Source: CAWCOU01 sp963797335 (GTDB taxonomy: Bacteria; Pseudomonadota; Gammaproteobacteria; JAURND01). From it: a stretch of 60,421 bases of DNA. The stretch spans positions 1 to 60,421 of the forward strand of contig CAWCOU010000005.1 in NCBI GenBank assembly GCA_963797335.1, given 5' to 3'. A program made the translations under genes and the position numbers. Below the pieces are notes generated by a model. It was not told the DNA's origin. It saw only the letters and a list, made by a program, of their open reading frames with translations, and made no database searches. Shown one piece after another: positions 44,157 to 53,524 of this stretch. The first letter of the stretch is position 1; the number at the start of each line of letters is the position of its first letter.

Positions 44157-46778
44157 ATGGAAAAAAAATTAGCAGCATTCCAGGGCAAGAAAAAGCCTTT
44201 TGATAAGACCAAGCTAATTCATGATTATATACAAAATCAGGCTATGGAGTTCCCCAATAACCAAGCTGTAACTGATGAAAAGATAACAGTTACTTATAAA
44301 GAATTGAATGACAAAGCTAATCAGCTTGCGCATTATCTTATTTTGAATGGGTATATAACTACGGGAAAATTAATTGGAGTTTGCTTTAATCCATGCGTTG
44401 ATATGATCGTTGCCGTACTTGCAATAATCAAGGCTGGCGGAGCTTATCTTCCCATTGATTTAAATTATCCAACAGAATACATTAACATGGTTCTAAATGA
44501 TGCCAATCCTGGCATTATTCTTACTAATATACGAAATTGCGTAAAATACCGTCAGGTAATTAACGTTAATAATTTGAACTTATATGGATATAGTATAGCT
44601 AACTTAAATATCACCCTGAATGCTGGGTCTCTCGCCTATGTACTATACACTTCTGGAAGTACAGGGAAACCAAAGGGAGTTATGGTTCCTCATATGGCGG
44701 TCAATAATCATATGCTCTGGATGCAGGAAGAATTTCAATTCACAGAGAATGATCGGATTCTATTAAAAACACCGCTGGCGTTTGACCCTTCTGTATGGGA
44801 AATTTTTTTGCCTCTATTTACCGGCGCAAGATTGATTATTGCTCCACTCGGTGCGCATATTGATCCGCATATTCTTGTACACCAAATTATTGAGCATGCC
44901 ATTACCACAATACAATTTGTTCCTACTATTTTAGACAAATTTCTACGTAATCAGGATCTAGCGAAGTGTCATTCTTTAAGTAAGATTTTTGTAGGTGGTG
45001 AATCTTTATTATCAAGTACTAAGAAGTTGTTTTTTGAGAAAATGACATGCCTGCTAATTAATTTATATGGTCCAACAGAAACTACTATTGATATCACTTC
45101 GCACATTGTTAAGAACAACCAGGAAGATATAGAAACAAATCATCTAGGAAAACCTATCTATAATACGAAAATATATATTTTAGATGATAAAAAAAATCTA
45201 TGTGTTCAAGAACAAGTTGGAGAACTATGTGTAAGTGGTGATTGTTTGGGGCTTGGATACTTAAATAATCAAGAAGCGACAAAAACCAGCTTTATTGATA
45301 ATATTTTTTGCCCAGGTGAAAAACTATATAAAACTGGCGATATGGTCCGTAGTTTACATAATGGCCTCATTGAATATATAGAAAGAAAAGACAGGCAAAT
45401 AAAAATCAATGGCATGCGTGTCGAACTGCAAGCATTGACGGACAAGATTAATCAATACCCAGACGTTCAAGATTGCTTTGTTTTCAAAAAAGTAATGGGC
45501 GATTCTTGTGCTTACTTAGCTTGCTATCTGATTTGCAAAAAAGGTAAAGAGATTAATTTGGATCTTTTAAAAAAGAGTATTGAGAAGATATTCCATAGTT
45601 CATTAATACCAAAGGATTTTATTTTTGTTGAATCATTTCCATTGTTGCCTAATGGAAAAATAGATGTAAATAGGTTCGCTAAGCGTGATCTTGAAGAAAT
45701 TATACCTGACAAAGATGCTTCAAAAAAAGACATTTTATCTTTTTTAATGCAATGCTCTGAGAATTTGTTAAATATTCAAGACATCTCAGCAAGTAGAAGT
45801 TTAAGCGAATATCATATCGACTCCTTATTTGGTTTGATTCTAATATCCAGTATTGAAAAAAAATACAATGTAGTTATTCTGATGCAAGAATTCTTGAGAA
45901 GCAAGAATCTAGATCAGCTTTCATCATTAACTTTTAATAAGTTGCGTGGAAAATCCATTAAACCAAGGAGCAACCCCATCATTATATTAAAAAATAATGG
46001 TCATAAAACGCCTTTATTTTTAGTGCATCCCATCGGGGGTACAGTGTTTTGGTATAGCTACATAGCGAAATATTTTGACATAGATAGACCATTGTATGGA
46101 ATACAAGACCCGGGGATCGAATCTGATGGTTTTTTATTTCATAATTTGGAGGAAATGGCTGATTATTATTTGAGTTGCATCAAAGACGTGCAGCCGAATG
46201 GCCCATATATTATAGGTGGAGCTTCTTTTGGTGCCACTGTAGCCGTTGAAATTTGTAGAAAATTACAAAAAGAGGAAGTGCTTGCTATCCCCGTTTTAGA
46301 TGGATGGGCTGTCTATCCAGATGACCTTAGAAACGACAACTATTTTAAAGAATCCATGCAGAAGCAACAGAATGACTGGAAAGTTAAATTTTGCGCTTAT
46401 AATTATACAGAGTTTGAAAAAATATTCCAGAGACAACAGTATCTGTTAAGTTTACTATTTAAATATCAAATGAAAAAAATAGACCATAAAATTTTTGTTT
46501 TCAAATGCAAAGAAATAATGAGTATATTTTCGGAAATTAATAGCTACGATAATAATTGGAGTAAATATACAAAATATATGCCGTATATTATCAATGTCGA
46601 TGGTAATCATGAAACAATGTTCCAGGAACCCTATGTAAAGAACTTATCTTCCAGATTGTCAGAGATTCTACATAAAACGGATGTTGAACATTCGCATTTC
46701 AAGATGAAAATAAATCAGCTAGATTCAAAGTGTGTTTCAACTCCTGTAATAAAACTCCTGGGAGATCGTGTCTATTAG
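44157..46778 (+). CDS. Stand-alone NRPS-like A-T-TE synthetase, predicted glutamine-activating
   Basis: The 873-residue protein has an adenylation domain (about 20-510: YVLYTSGSTGKPKGV, YKTGD, KINGMRVEL, LPNGKID), a carrier domain (about 525-595, phosphopantetheine Ser556 in HIDSL) and a thioesterase (about 615-835, Ser690 in GGASFG, Asp715, His818). There is no condensation domain. Aligned by eye to GrsA, the ten code residues are D210 P211 W214 Q253 F278 G280 L303 I311 D312 K501, read DPWQFGLIDK. As I recall, this nearly equals the glutamine code of indigoidine synthetases (DAWQFGL..K). Those carry an oxidase domain inside A between A8 and A10; here A8 runs directly on to A10, so it is absent. 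The likely product is a cyclised glutamine (3-aminopiperidine-2,6-dione) or another Gln derivative. GGGGTGAG precedes the ATG. Confidence 0.88.
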   Translation: MEKKLAAFQGKKKPFDKTKLIHDYIQNQAMEFPNNQAVTDEKITVTYKELNDKANQLAHYLILNGYITTGKLIGVCFNPCVDMIVAVLAIIKAGGAYLPIDLNYPTEYINMVLNDANPGIILTNIRNCVKYRQVINVNNLNLYGYSIANLNITLNAGSLAYVLYTSGSTGKPKGVMVPHMAVNNHMLWMQEEFQFTENDRILLKTPLAFDPSVWEIFLPLFTGARLIIAPLGAHIDPHILVHQIIEHAITTIQFVPTILDKFLRNQDLAKCHSLSKIFVGGESLLSSTKKLFFEKMTCLLINLYGPTETTIDITSHIVKNNQEDIETNHLGKPIYNTKIYILDDKKNLCVQEQVGELCVSGDCLGLGYLNNQEATKTSFIDNIFCPGEKLYKTGDMVRSLHNGLIEYIERKDRQIKINGMRVELQALTDKINQYPDVQDCFVFKKVMGDSCAYLACYLICKKGKEINLDLLKKSIEKIFHSSLIPKDFIFVESFPLLPNGKIDVNRFAKRDLEEIIPDKDASKKDILSFLMQCSENLLNIQDISASRSLSEYHIDSLFGLILISSIEKKYNVVILMQEFLRSKNLDQLSSLTFNKLRGKSIKPRSNPIIILKNNGHKTPLFLVHPIGGTVFWYSYIAKYFDIDRPLYGIQDPGIESDGFLFHNLEEMADYYLSCIKDVQPNGPYIIGGASFGATVAVEICRKLQKEEVLAIPVLDGWAVYPDDLRNDNYFKESMQKQQNDWKVKFCAYNYTEFEKIFQRQQYLLSLLFKYQMKKIDHKIFVFKCKEIMSIFSEINSYDNNWSKYTKYMPYIINVDGNHETMFQEPYVKNLSSRLSEILHKTDVEHSHFKMKINQLDSKCVSTPVIKLLGDRVY

Positions 46779-46858
46779 CTGGCCTATGAGCATAGGATTG
46801 CTTCATTTTTTATTCAATAAAATGGTATAGCGTTTCATCATCTCAGCTTGAAAACAGA

Positions 46859-48856
46859 CTAGTTATTTTTGTAAGCATTTAAATACACCTCTAGTCCTTG
46901 TTTTTTGAGTATTGCGATGGATTCTTGCCAAGATACATTTTCTCCTTTTTTTAAAGATTCTAAAATTCGAATAATGGAGGTGGCTACTTCTGCAGATTCT
47001 GTTGCGCTGTCCAGCTGTTCTAAAAAATCTTTGGCAGCGAATAACACGCTGTTAGCCTCAGCAAAAGTAATAGGAGTGCTGTTATTGTGCTGCTCCAACC
47101 ATTGTCGGCTTTGCAAAACGCTATTGACATGCAGTTGAATTAAATAGGTTGCGCGTCCTATTAATTTTAAATTACTGGGCTGCACATTGGTCATGGTATT
47201 GCCGACAACACGTCCAACCTTGGCCATGGTAGCGCTTGATACCGCATTTAATAGAATTTTTAAAGCGATGAGAAGGTTTAGATTAAAAGGATCTTGTTGA
47301 GTCATATTCAAGCAAATACAGGTCAAATCATCCGAAACACTGGATTTATTACCGAGCATTAAAATGATAACTGGCGTGTGGTTAGTTGAAAATTGATGTA
47401 ACCACTGCTGAGAAATGGAGGTCATTGGTTCATCTCCGAACAAAAACATCACGCCAAGATCATTTGCCTTCGGAATGAAATGCCGTAACCTCTCATCGGA
47501 AGACGAAAGATCATAATAAGTCTGTTGCTCCGAGCCCGCCTTGCTAAGGCTTAGCAAAGCAATTTCGCGTAAATAGGAATCTGTCAATTCTGCGAATGGC
47601 TGTTGATAGAAATCCATCGCTAAACCTTTGAAAGGCCGATGGAGTAAAAGATTCCAGGCCTCAGCTTGACTCAGTGCGGGTGACCAAATTTCTATCCAGG
47701 ATTTTTTAACCGTGGCATCTTGCCTATCTAAGGGCGGCAAACGAAATGTCGGTGAACGTTCCGTGACATCGACAAAAGCACAGAGCAGTCCCTTGCCCGC
47801 AAAGTAATGACTGTGGCCACCTTGTTGATAGGTACTCGCTTCTTTGTCGACCCACACCGCCAGTTTATCGGCGATATGAACAACATTTTTTTGGACTTCG
47901 GCAAATTGCTGCAATTGTTGTGTAAGCTGATTGGAATCACTAAACCCGATTTGTGCCAATTCCTCCCCAGCAAGAAAAGTTTGCAAAAGGCGATAAACCG
48001 CATCCTGCAAGACAGCGCCCATGACATATAAACCAATGGTCGTGGCTTGCATGCGGGTAGAACCGCTAATGGCCTGCGGCCCCGTCGCCAAATTGATTTT
48101 ATGGATGCCGGGGTGTTCCAATACCGACTTGCTTCTCGCAAAAGGCAGCAAAACTTCGTCGGGGTTGTTGTAAACAAAGAATAAACGATCCTTTTCCGTT
48201 TGCGGGTTTTGTTCTGCGGCAGCTAAAATACAACCGATTACAGCGGAAGTTTCACCCCCTTCGGTCATGGCGAATACCACATCCTCTTTCGTGATCTGAG
48301 CGTCCTGCAACTGCAATTTGCCAATGAGTTGTAGATCTTCAAACCCTTCCAGTGAACTAATTAATGTTCGATCACCGCCCGTAATTTCGCCCTGGAGGCG
48401 ATTTTCTATATTAGGCAATCTCTGTTCAATTTTATGCCAAAAAGGCATTTGCTTCAGCTTTTGCCAAAAGGGGCGCCACAGCCCACTTTCTAAGGTAGCA
48501 GCCAATCGGCCGGTCGATCCAGTCCCGTAATAATAAACACGATGTCCGTGCAGCAGTGCTGATTGGATGCTATCAGCGGCGGTATTCAATGCGGATAACG
48601 TAGCGGGATCACGAATAATGCCATTTAACTTACGCACAATATCTTCATCCACCGCCAATAAGGCACGCAGACCGGCAGCCGTATCCTGTGCAATTAAGTG
48701 GCTCAGTGATTCCGTTTTGGGGTGACGTTGTTCTGTTAATAAGCTATATAAATGAAATTGCTGTTTGTTATTTACATAATCCACGGAGTCGGGAGATTGG
48801 GTAATCGCCAATAGTTTTAGCAAAGCCGATTTTTCTGTGGATAAGGGATTGGACAT
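46859..48856 (-). CDS. MurQ-like double-SIS protein (MurNAc-6-phosphate etherase / GCKR family)
   Basis: The 665-residue protein has two SIS sugar-phosphate modules, like eukaryotic glucokinase regulator and unlike bacterial MurQ (about 300 residues, one SIS). The N-terminal half carries MurQ-type motifs: YYGTGSTGRL, GEITGGDRTLISSLEGFED, AMTEGGETSAVIG and ISGSTRMQATT. The C-terminal half ends MAKVGRVVGNTMTNVQPSNLKLIGRA, like the C-terminus of MurQ. It probably acts on a MurNAc-6-phosphate-like ligand. I take the ATG at 48856 (AAGGA upstream); a longer frame lacks a ribosome site. Divergent from the NamZ-like gene, which fits peptidoglycan-sugar recycling. Confidence 0.82.
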   Translation of the reverse strand: MSNPLSTEKSALLKLLAITQSPDSVDYVNNKQQFHLYSLLTEQRHPKTESLSHLIAQDTAAGLRALLAVDEDIVRKLNGIIRDPATLSALNTAADSIQSALLHGHRVYYYGTGSTGRLAATLESGLWRPFWQKLKQMPFWHKIEQRLPNIENRLQGEITGGDRTLISSLEGFEDLQLIGKLQLQDAQITKEDVVFAMTEGGETSAVIGCILAAAEQNPQTEKDRLFFVYNNPDEVLLPFARSKSVLEHPGIHKINLATGPQAISGSTRMQATTIGLYVMGAVLQDAVYRLLQTFLAGEELAQIGFSDSNQLTQQLQQFAEVQKNVVHIADKLAVWVDKEASTYQQGGHSHYFAGKGLLCAFVDVTERSPTFRLPPLDRQDATVKKSWIEIWSPALSQAEAWNLLLHRPFKGLAMDFYQQPFAELTDSYLREIALLSLSKAGSEQQTYYDLSSSDERLRHFIPKANDLGVMFLFGDEPMTSISQQWLHQFSTNHTPVIILMLGNKSSVSDDLTCICLNMTQQDPFNLNLLIALKILLNAVSSATMAKVGRVVGNTMTNVQPSNLKLIGRATYLIQLHVNSVLQSRQWLEQHNNSTPITFAEANSVLFAAKDFLEQLDSATESAEVATSIIRILESLKKGENVSWQESIAILKKQGLEVYLNAYKNN

Positions 48857-49026
48857 GTATTTTCCTTGAAGATGAAAGCCAGCACTGGTGCTAAGAATAC
48901 TACAGAAACCGTCGTTGACTTGTAAGAAAATAGTAGTAAGATGAACAAAGCCCGACTGTGGGCACCCGCGCCCATTCTCTGGATACTGGGCGTCCATTCT
49001 CTGTATGAGGATATAAGGAGTTATCG

Positions 49027-50201
49027 ATGAGCGTGCAAATTGGACTTGATCTATTTGAGAAAAAATGGCCGAAATCGTTGAAAGGCGCCAAAGTAGGTCT
49101 TCTAGTTCATCCCCCGTCTATCAATAAAAATTTTGTCCACGCAGTCGATTTATTTTTGCCATCGAAAAAGTTCAAGTTGACCACACTGTTTGGCCCTCAA
49201 CACGGCATCCGCGGTGAAACCCAAGATAATATGATTGAATGGGAGGGGTTCACTGATCCCAGAACCGGATTACCTGTTTATAGCCTTTATGGGGCGAACC
49301 GCAAACCCACTCCTGAAATGCTCAAAGATGTCGATGTGATGGTCATTGATCTCCAAGATGTTGGTGCGCGTTATTATACCTTATTTGGACGATGGAACTT
49401 TGCCTGCAAGCCTGCGCTGAAGCGGGAAAGTCCGTGCTGATTTTAGATCGACCCAATCCTATTGGCGGAGTGGAAGTAGAAGGTCCCGTATTAGATCCTC
49501 ATTATGCCTCATTTGTCGGTAACCGGCCTATCCCGGTTCGACACGGTATGACTATCGCCGAAGTAGCTCGTTATCTCCAAGAAACGTATTACCCGACATT
49601 AAATTTGCATATCATTCCTATGAAAGGCTGGAAACGCCGAATGTCTTATGATGACACCGGGCTGCCCTGGGTGTTGCCATCACCCAATATGCCATTTTTG
49701 GGTACGGCTTATGTTTACCCAGGCATGTGTTTACTGGAAGGTACGCAAGTCAGTGAAGGCCGAGGCACTACCCGACCGTTTGAAATATTCGGCGCCCCTT
49801 ACATTGACCCCGAAGCACTTATCAAACAGCTCAAGAAATTTAAATTACCCGGAGTCACGTTCCGGCCGCATTATTTCCTGCCGACTTTTCAAAAACACCG
49901 CGACGAGCTATGCGGTGGTGCGCAAATGTACGTGACCAATACAAAGAAATTTAAACCATTTAAAACAGGCATCGCCATTTTAAAAGCGATTCACGATTTA
50001 TACCCGAAACAATTCGCCTGGAAACAACCCCCTTACGAATACGAATATGAAAAAATGCCCTTCGATATCCTTGCTGGCACCGATAAAATAAGGCTGGGGA
50101 TAGAACGTGGTGAAAAACTGAAGACCATGGAAGCCAGCTGGACAAAAGAGTGTAAATATTTTGTTAAAAATGTGCGAAAGAAGTTTTTAATTTATTCCTA
50201 A
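49027..50201 (+). pseudogene. NamZ-like exo-beta-N-acetylmuramidase (DUF1343), one frameshift
   Basis: DUF1343/NamZ enzymes release MurNAc from peptidoglycan fragments. The first part (MSVQIGLDLFEKKWPKSLKGAKVGLL, FGPQHGIRG, DLQDVGARYYT) is in frame to about 49383. One T is then missing in the TTATTTGG stretch, and the rest continues in another frame (WTMELCLQACAEAGKSVLILDRPNPIGG, EGRGTTRPFE, through to LIYS). Restoring one base gives 391 residues, the usual family length. No signal peptide is visible, so the enzyme would be cytoplasmic. AAGGAG precedes the ATG. Its position opposite the MurQ-like gene suggests one MurNAc pathway. Confidence 0.88.
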
Positions 50202-50243
50202 AAAAATCAATACTGTCCGCATTTTCACTGCGCATTGGGTTTT

Positions 50244-50287
50244 ATCCCCTCCAGGGGCTAAAATTGATTTTAACCCTTGGAGGGGAT
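50244..50287. terminator. Bidirectional hairpin between namZ-like gene and aroDE
   Basis: A near-continuous inverted repeat (ATCCCCTCC..GGAGGGGAT outside, CTAAAAT/ATTTTA inside) lies between two convergent genes. T runs are short, but position and stability fit a shared terminator. Confidence 0.6.
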
Positions 50288-50333
50288 AATTAGAGGCAAT
50301 AGCATGCTAGTCCATTCCCCTCAAGCACTCAAA

Positions 50334-51845
50334 TTAATTCACTAGGCCCCAAATTTCTAATTGTCGAAAGGCTTGGTGAATAAATAATTTATCGCCGGTG
50401 ATGCAATCCCAGCCAGCGGTGGATGCAGTTTGCAAGAAAGGGGTCATGTAGTCGGGGTTTGCAGTGGCGCTGAAGGCTAGAGAATCTAATTGAAATTCAG
50501 ATTGTGTTGCGCCGGCAGTAGCTTGATAAACGATATCCATGGCGATGGCAGGGTGGTTTGGAATGGGTTTTGGTAATTGCCAGTTCGGGCATTGTTCCAA
50601 ATAAGCGGAGATGGGCAAAGTGTTGATAATAACATCGAAAGGTAGGGAAGTTAACGTCAATAATGTTTGAAAATCCAGGCAGTCACCGCCCCATTTTTGC
50701 GTAAAATGCTGTGCTCGCGACAGGGTGCGGTTACATAGACTGATTTGTGCTCCACGCTGAAGCAGTGCATAAGCAATCGCTTGTGCAGAACCGCCGGCGC
50801 CAAGAATGAGTACTCGTAATTGCGGTAACGTTGTTTTTTTCGTCAATAAATCCACAGCGGCTAGGCCATCTGTGTTGTAGCCAATATATTGTTGAGATTC
50901 GCATTTAATGGTATTGACTATTCCCGTTTCCGCCGCTTCATCTCGTAGTGAATCGACAAGTGAAGCGATACTTTCTTTGTGCGGCATAGTAACGCTGAAG
51001 CCGGCAAAGGGTAATTGTTTTAGCAATGGTAGTGCGGTGGGTAAATCCTGGCTGCTGACTTTTAAGCGAACATAAACCGCGTTTTTTTGCAATTGCTTGA
51101 ATACGGCATTATGGAGTAGCGGTCCACGGCTGTGCAGCACGGGGTCACCTAGCAATGCGTAAATAGCGGTATCGCGATTCAATTGATGAACTCGATAAAT
51201 ATGAGTCAGCTCGGCTAACGTCAATTGCCCAGGCGCAGCGGAGGTGGCTTCATCCAGGCTGCCGTAAGTAAACGCGCTGCCAACCACAGGGGCAAGAATA
51301 CGGCTGGCCTGGCCGTATTCGCCCATGGCCATGCCGATGATACGGCGCTGCTGGCTGGTTTTCTGTAGAAAAAGTAATAGTCGCAAGGTATCCGATAATT
51401 CGTGAGCAAACGTCGCTATTTTTATTAAAGCAAAGGCGGGATGTGTGACTAATGTTAAAATCGCATCGAGATTTTCTGGGGTCTCGGTGAAATTATGGTA
51501 GGAACCTATTAATTGTATATCAGGAAACTGATGATGAATTTCTTGAATAAACTCCTCGGGAACATCGTATTCGATATCTAAATAATCAGGCGATAGACCC
51601 GCTAATTCTTTCAAAATCGCTAAGCGTTGTGTTTCGGATATTTCCTGCTGTCCACCTTGCGATTGTTTGCGGAAGGTAAATAAAACTGGGAGAGCAATTT
51701 CTTGGCGTAACTGAGCGATATCGGAGAGGTTAAATGATGACCAATAATCTAGGCGAAGCTCTATCAGATCCGCTAAAGGCGACGCCTGCATGATTTGTTT
51801 TTGCGCTGTATGATAATTCGCAGCGGTAATGCTGGCAACTCGCAT
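50334..51845 (-). CDS. aroDE: Bifunctional 3-dehydroquinate dehydratase / shikimate dehydrogenase
   Basis: A 503-residue fusion. Residues 1-220 are a type I dehydroquinase (LIELRLDYW, GSYHNF, LIKIATFAHE with the Schiff-base Lys, GMAMGEYGQASRI). Residues 230-503 are shikimate dehydrogenase (GDPVLHSRGPLLHNA, SVTMPHKE with the catalytic Lys, GYNTDG, the NADPH loop LGAGGSAQAI and CNRTLSRA). The fusion catalyses two consecutive shikimate steps. In most gammaproteobacteria aroD/Q and aroE are separate; fusions of this order are known in Chlamydia and plants. Last gene of the trp/aro operon. Confidence 0.96.
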   Translation of the reverse strand: MRVASITAANYHTAQKQIMQASPLADLIELRLDYWSSFNLSDIAQLRQEIALPVLFTFRKQSQGGQQEISETQRLAILKELAGLSPDYLDIEYDVPEEFIQEIHHQFPDIQLIGSYHNFTETPENLDAILTLVTHPAFALIKIATFAHELSDTLRLLLFLQKTSQQRRIIGMAMGEYGQASRILAPVVGSAFTYGSLDEATSAAPGQLTLAELTHIYRVHQLNRDTAIYALLGDPVLHSRGPLLHNAVFKQLQKNAVYVRLKVSSQDLPTALPLLKQLPFAGFSVTMPHKESIASLVDSLRDEAAETGIVNTIKCESQQYIGYNTDGLAAVDLLTKKTTLPQLRVLILGAGGSAQAIAYALLQRGAQISLCNRTLSRAQHFTQKWGGDCLDFQTLLTLTSLPFDVIINTLPISAYLEQCPNWQLPKPIPNHPAIAMDIVYQATAGATQSEFQLDSLAFSATANPDYMTPFLQTASTAGWDCITGDKLFIHQAFRQLEIWGLVN

Positions 51846-51866
51846 GCCTTCCCCTCCTGGCGCTTC

Positions 51867-52886
51867 TTAAAGACGTTTACCCAATGCTTGAGCCACTTGG
51901 CGCAATTCCGTCATGGTATCCTGAAATTGCGGTAAAGTTAAGGATTGGGGGCCATCGGAAAGTGCCCGTTCTGGATCGGGATGAATTTCCATCATCAAAC
52001 CATCTGCGCCGGCAGCTACTGCCGCACGTGCTAATGGGGGCACAAACTGACGAATGCCCACGCCATGGCTGGGATCGATAATAACCGGTAAATGACTAAG
52101 CGATTGTAGTACCGGAACAGCCGCGATATCCAAGGTATTGCGGGTGTAATTTTCAAAAGTGCGGATGCCGCGCTCACACAAGATCACCTGCGTGTTGCCC
52201 GTGCTTAAAATATATTCTGCCGCTAATAAAAATTCATTATACGTGGCTGCTGAGCCGCGTTTTAATAAAATGGGTTTTTGCGTTTGTCCTGCGGCTTTTA
52301 ATAAATTAAAATTCTGCATATTGCGGGCGCCGATTTGCAGGATATCAATATAATGAGCCAATAAATCGATTTGATCGAGACTCATGACTTCGGAAACCGT
52401 GAGCAGATCGTATTTTTTAGCTGCCGCTTGCATGTAACGCAGGCCTTCTTCGCCCAGACCTTGAAATTCATAAGGTGAAGTTCGGGGTTTGTAGGCTCCG
52501 CCGCGCAATATGGTGGCGCCACAAGCAGCCACCACAGCGGCTGTTTCGGTAATTTGTTGTTCGGATTCAATGGAACATGGCCCAGCCATCACCACTACTT
52601 GTTGATCTGCACCGATAGTTTTATTACCGATAGTAATGACGGTGCGCTGTTTCTTGGTCGCACTGCTGGCCAATTTATATTTTTGTTGAAAAGATTGTAC
52701 ACCGATCACGCCGGGTAAATGCGTGAATTGCGCGGCGTTGACTAACTCATTGACGCCGTGAATGACGGCGAGTGCCAAACGCCCATCATCCTGACTAGTC
52801 ACCGCGTGTAAACCCATCCACGCCAATTTTTGGATAAGTTGATCGACTTCTAAATGGCCGATATCTGGTTTGAGTAGTAATAACAT
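51867..52886 (-). CDS. DAHP synthase, type I-beta with N-terminal regulatory domain
   Basis: This enzyme condenses PEP and erythrose-4-phosphate, the first step of the shikimate pathway. The 339-residue protein has a ferredoxin-like N-terminal domain (about 1-70), as in Thermotoga DAHP synthase, then the barrel with GPCSIES, RGGAYKPRTSPYEFQG, ILLKRG and IDPSHGVG. This type differs from E. coli AroG/F/H. The N-terminal domain often binds Tyr or Phe as feedback inhibitor; which is used here is unknown. It lies 21 bases upstream of aroDE in the operon. Confidence 0.95.
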   Translation of the reverse strand: MLLLLKPDIGHLEVDQLIQKLAWMGLHAVTSQDDGRLALAVIHGVNELVNAAQFTHLPGVIGVQSFQQKYKLASSATKKQRTVITIGNKTIGADQQVVVMAGPCSIESEQQITETAAVVAACGATILRGGAYKPRTSPYEFQGLGEEGLRYMQAAAKKYDLLTVSEVMSLDQIDLLAHYIDILQIGARNMQNFNLLKAAGQTQKPILLKRGSAATYNEFLLAAEYILSTGNTQVILCERGIRTFENYTRNTLDIAAVPVLQSLSHLPVIIDPSHGVGIRQFVPPLARAAVAAGADGLMMEIHPDPERALSDGPQSLTLPQFQDTMTELRQVAQALGKRL

Positions 52887-52914
52887 AAATACAATCTCAG
52901 ATGAAGAATACCCT

Positions 52915-52942
52915 TGGCAAACGCTGGCGTCCCGCGTTGCCA
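52915..52942 (-). promoter_or_regulatory. Hairpin between trpG and the DAHP synthase gene
   Basis: TGGCAACGC pairs with GCGTTTGCCA (one bulged base) in the 65-bp gap between trpG and the next gene. It has no T run on the minus strand, so it is more likely an intercistronic processing or stability element than a terminator. Confidence 0.4.
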
Positions 52943-52951
52943 GTTATTCGC

Positions 52952-53524
52952 TTATTGTTGACACAGTTTTACAAATTCTGCCATCAGTATATTTCCCTGC
53001 GGAGTCAAAATCGATTCCGGATGAAATTGCACGCCGAATGACAAATGCTGGCGATGGCGCATACCCATGATAAGCCCGTCGGACGTTTCTGCTTCGATGA
53101 TAAAATCCTGAGGAAGATTATCACGACGGACGACCAAGGAATGATAGCGACCCGCTGCAAATGGCAAAGGCATGCGTCGATACAATTGCTGTCGATAATG
53201 GAAAACCATGGCCGGTTTACCATGGACAATTTCTTCAGCGCCCACCACTTCACCACCAAAAGCGACGGCCAGAGCCTGGTGCCCCAAACAAACGCCGAAT
53301 AACGGGACTCGACCGCTCCACGCTTTGATTAACTCAATGCAAATGCCGGCTTGTTCCGGCCGACCAGGACCGGGTGACAAAATAATGCCACGGGGCTGCA
53401 TGAGTTCAATTTCAGGTAAGCTAATTTTATCGTTTCGAAAAACGCATACTCGCTCCTCCAGCGCAGCCACTTGCTGAAAAAGATTGTGAGTAAAGCTATC
53501 ATAATTATCGATGAGCAGTATCAT
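52952..53524 (-). CDS. trpG: Anthranilate synthase component II (glutamine amidotransferase)
   Basis: TrpG supplies ammonia to TrpE. The 190-residue protein carries LIDNYDSFTHNL, ILSPGPGRPEQAG, nucleophile Cys in FGVCLGHQAL, HGKPAMVFH and the His/Glu of GVQFHPESIL. It overlaps trpE by four bases (ATGA). Without pabA/pabB in view and with a CADD enzyme present, a shared role in p-aminobenzoate synthesis need not be assumed. Confidence 0.95.
   Translation of the reverse strand: MILLIDNYDSFTHNLFQQVAALEERVCVFRNDKISLPEIELMQPRGIILSPGPGRPEQAGICIELIKAWSGRVPLFGVCLGHQALAVAFGGEVVGAEEIVHGKPAMVFHYRQQLYRRMPLPFAAGRYHSLVVRRDNLPQDFIIEAETSDGLIMGMRHRQHLSFGVQFHPESILTPQGNILMAEFVKLCQQ

Noticed and set aside
44157..46778. 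Indigoidine (blue pigment) synthetase
   Set aside because: The oxidase domain that lies between A8 and A10 in those enzymes is absent, so the pigment itself is not predicted.
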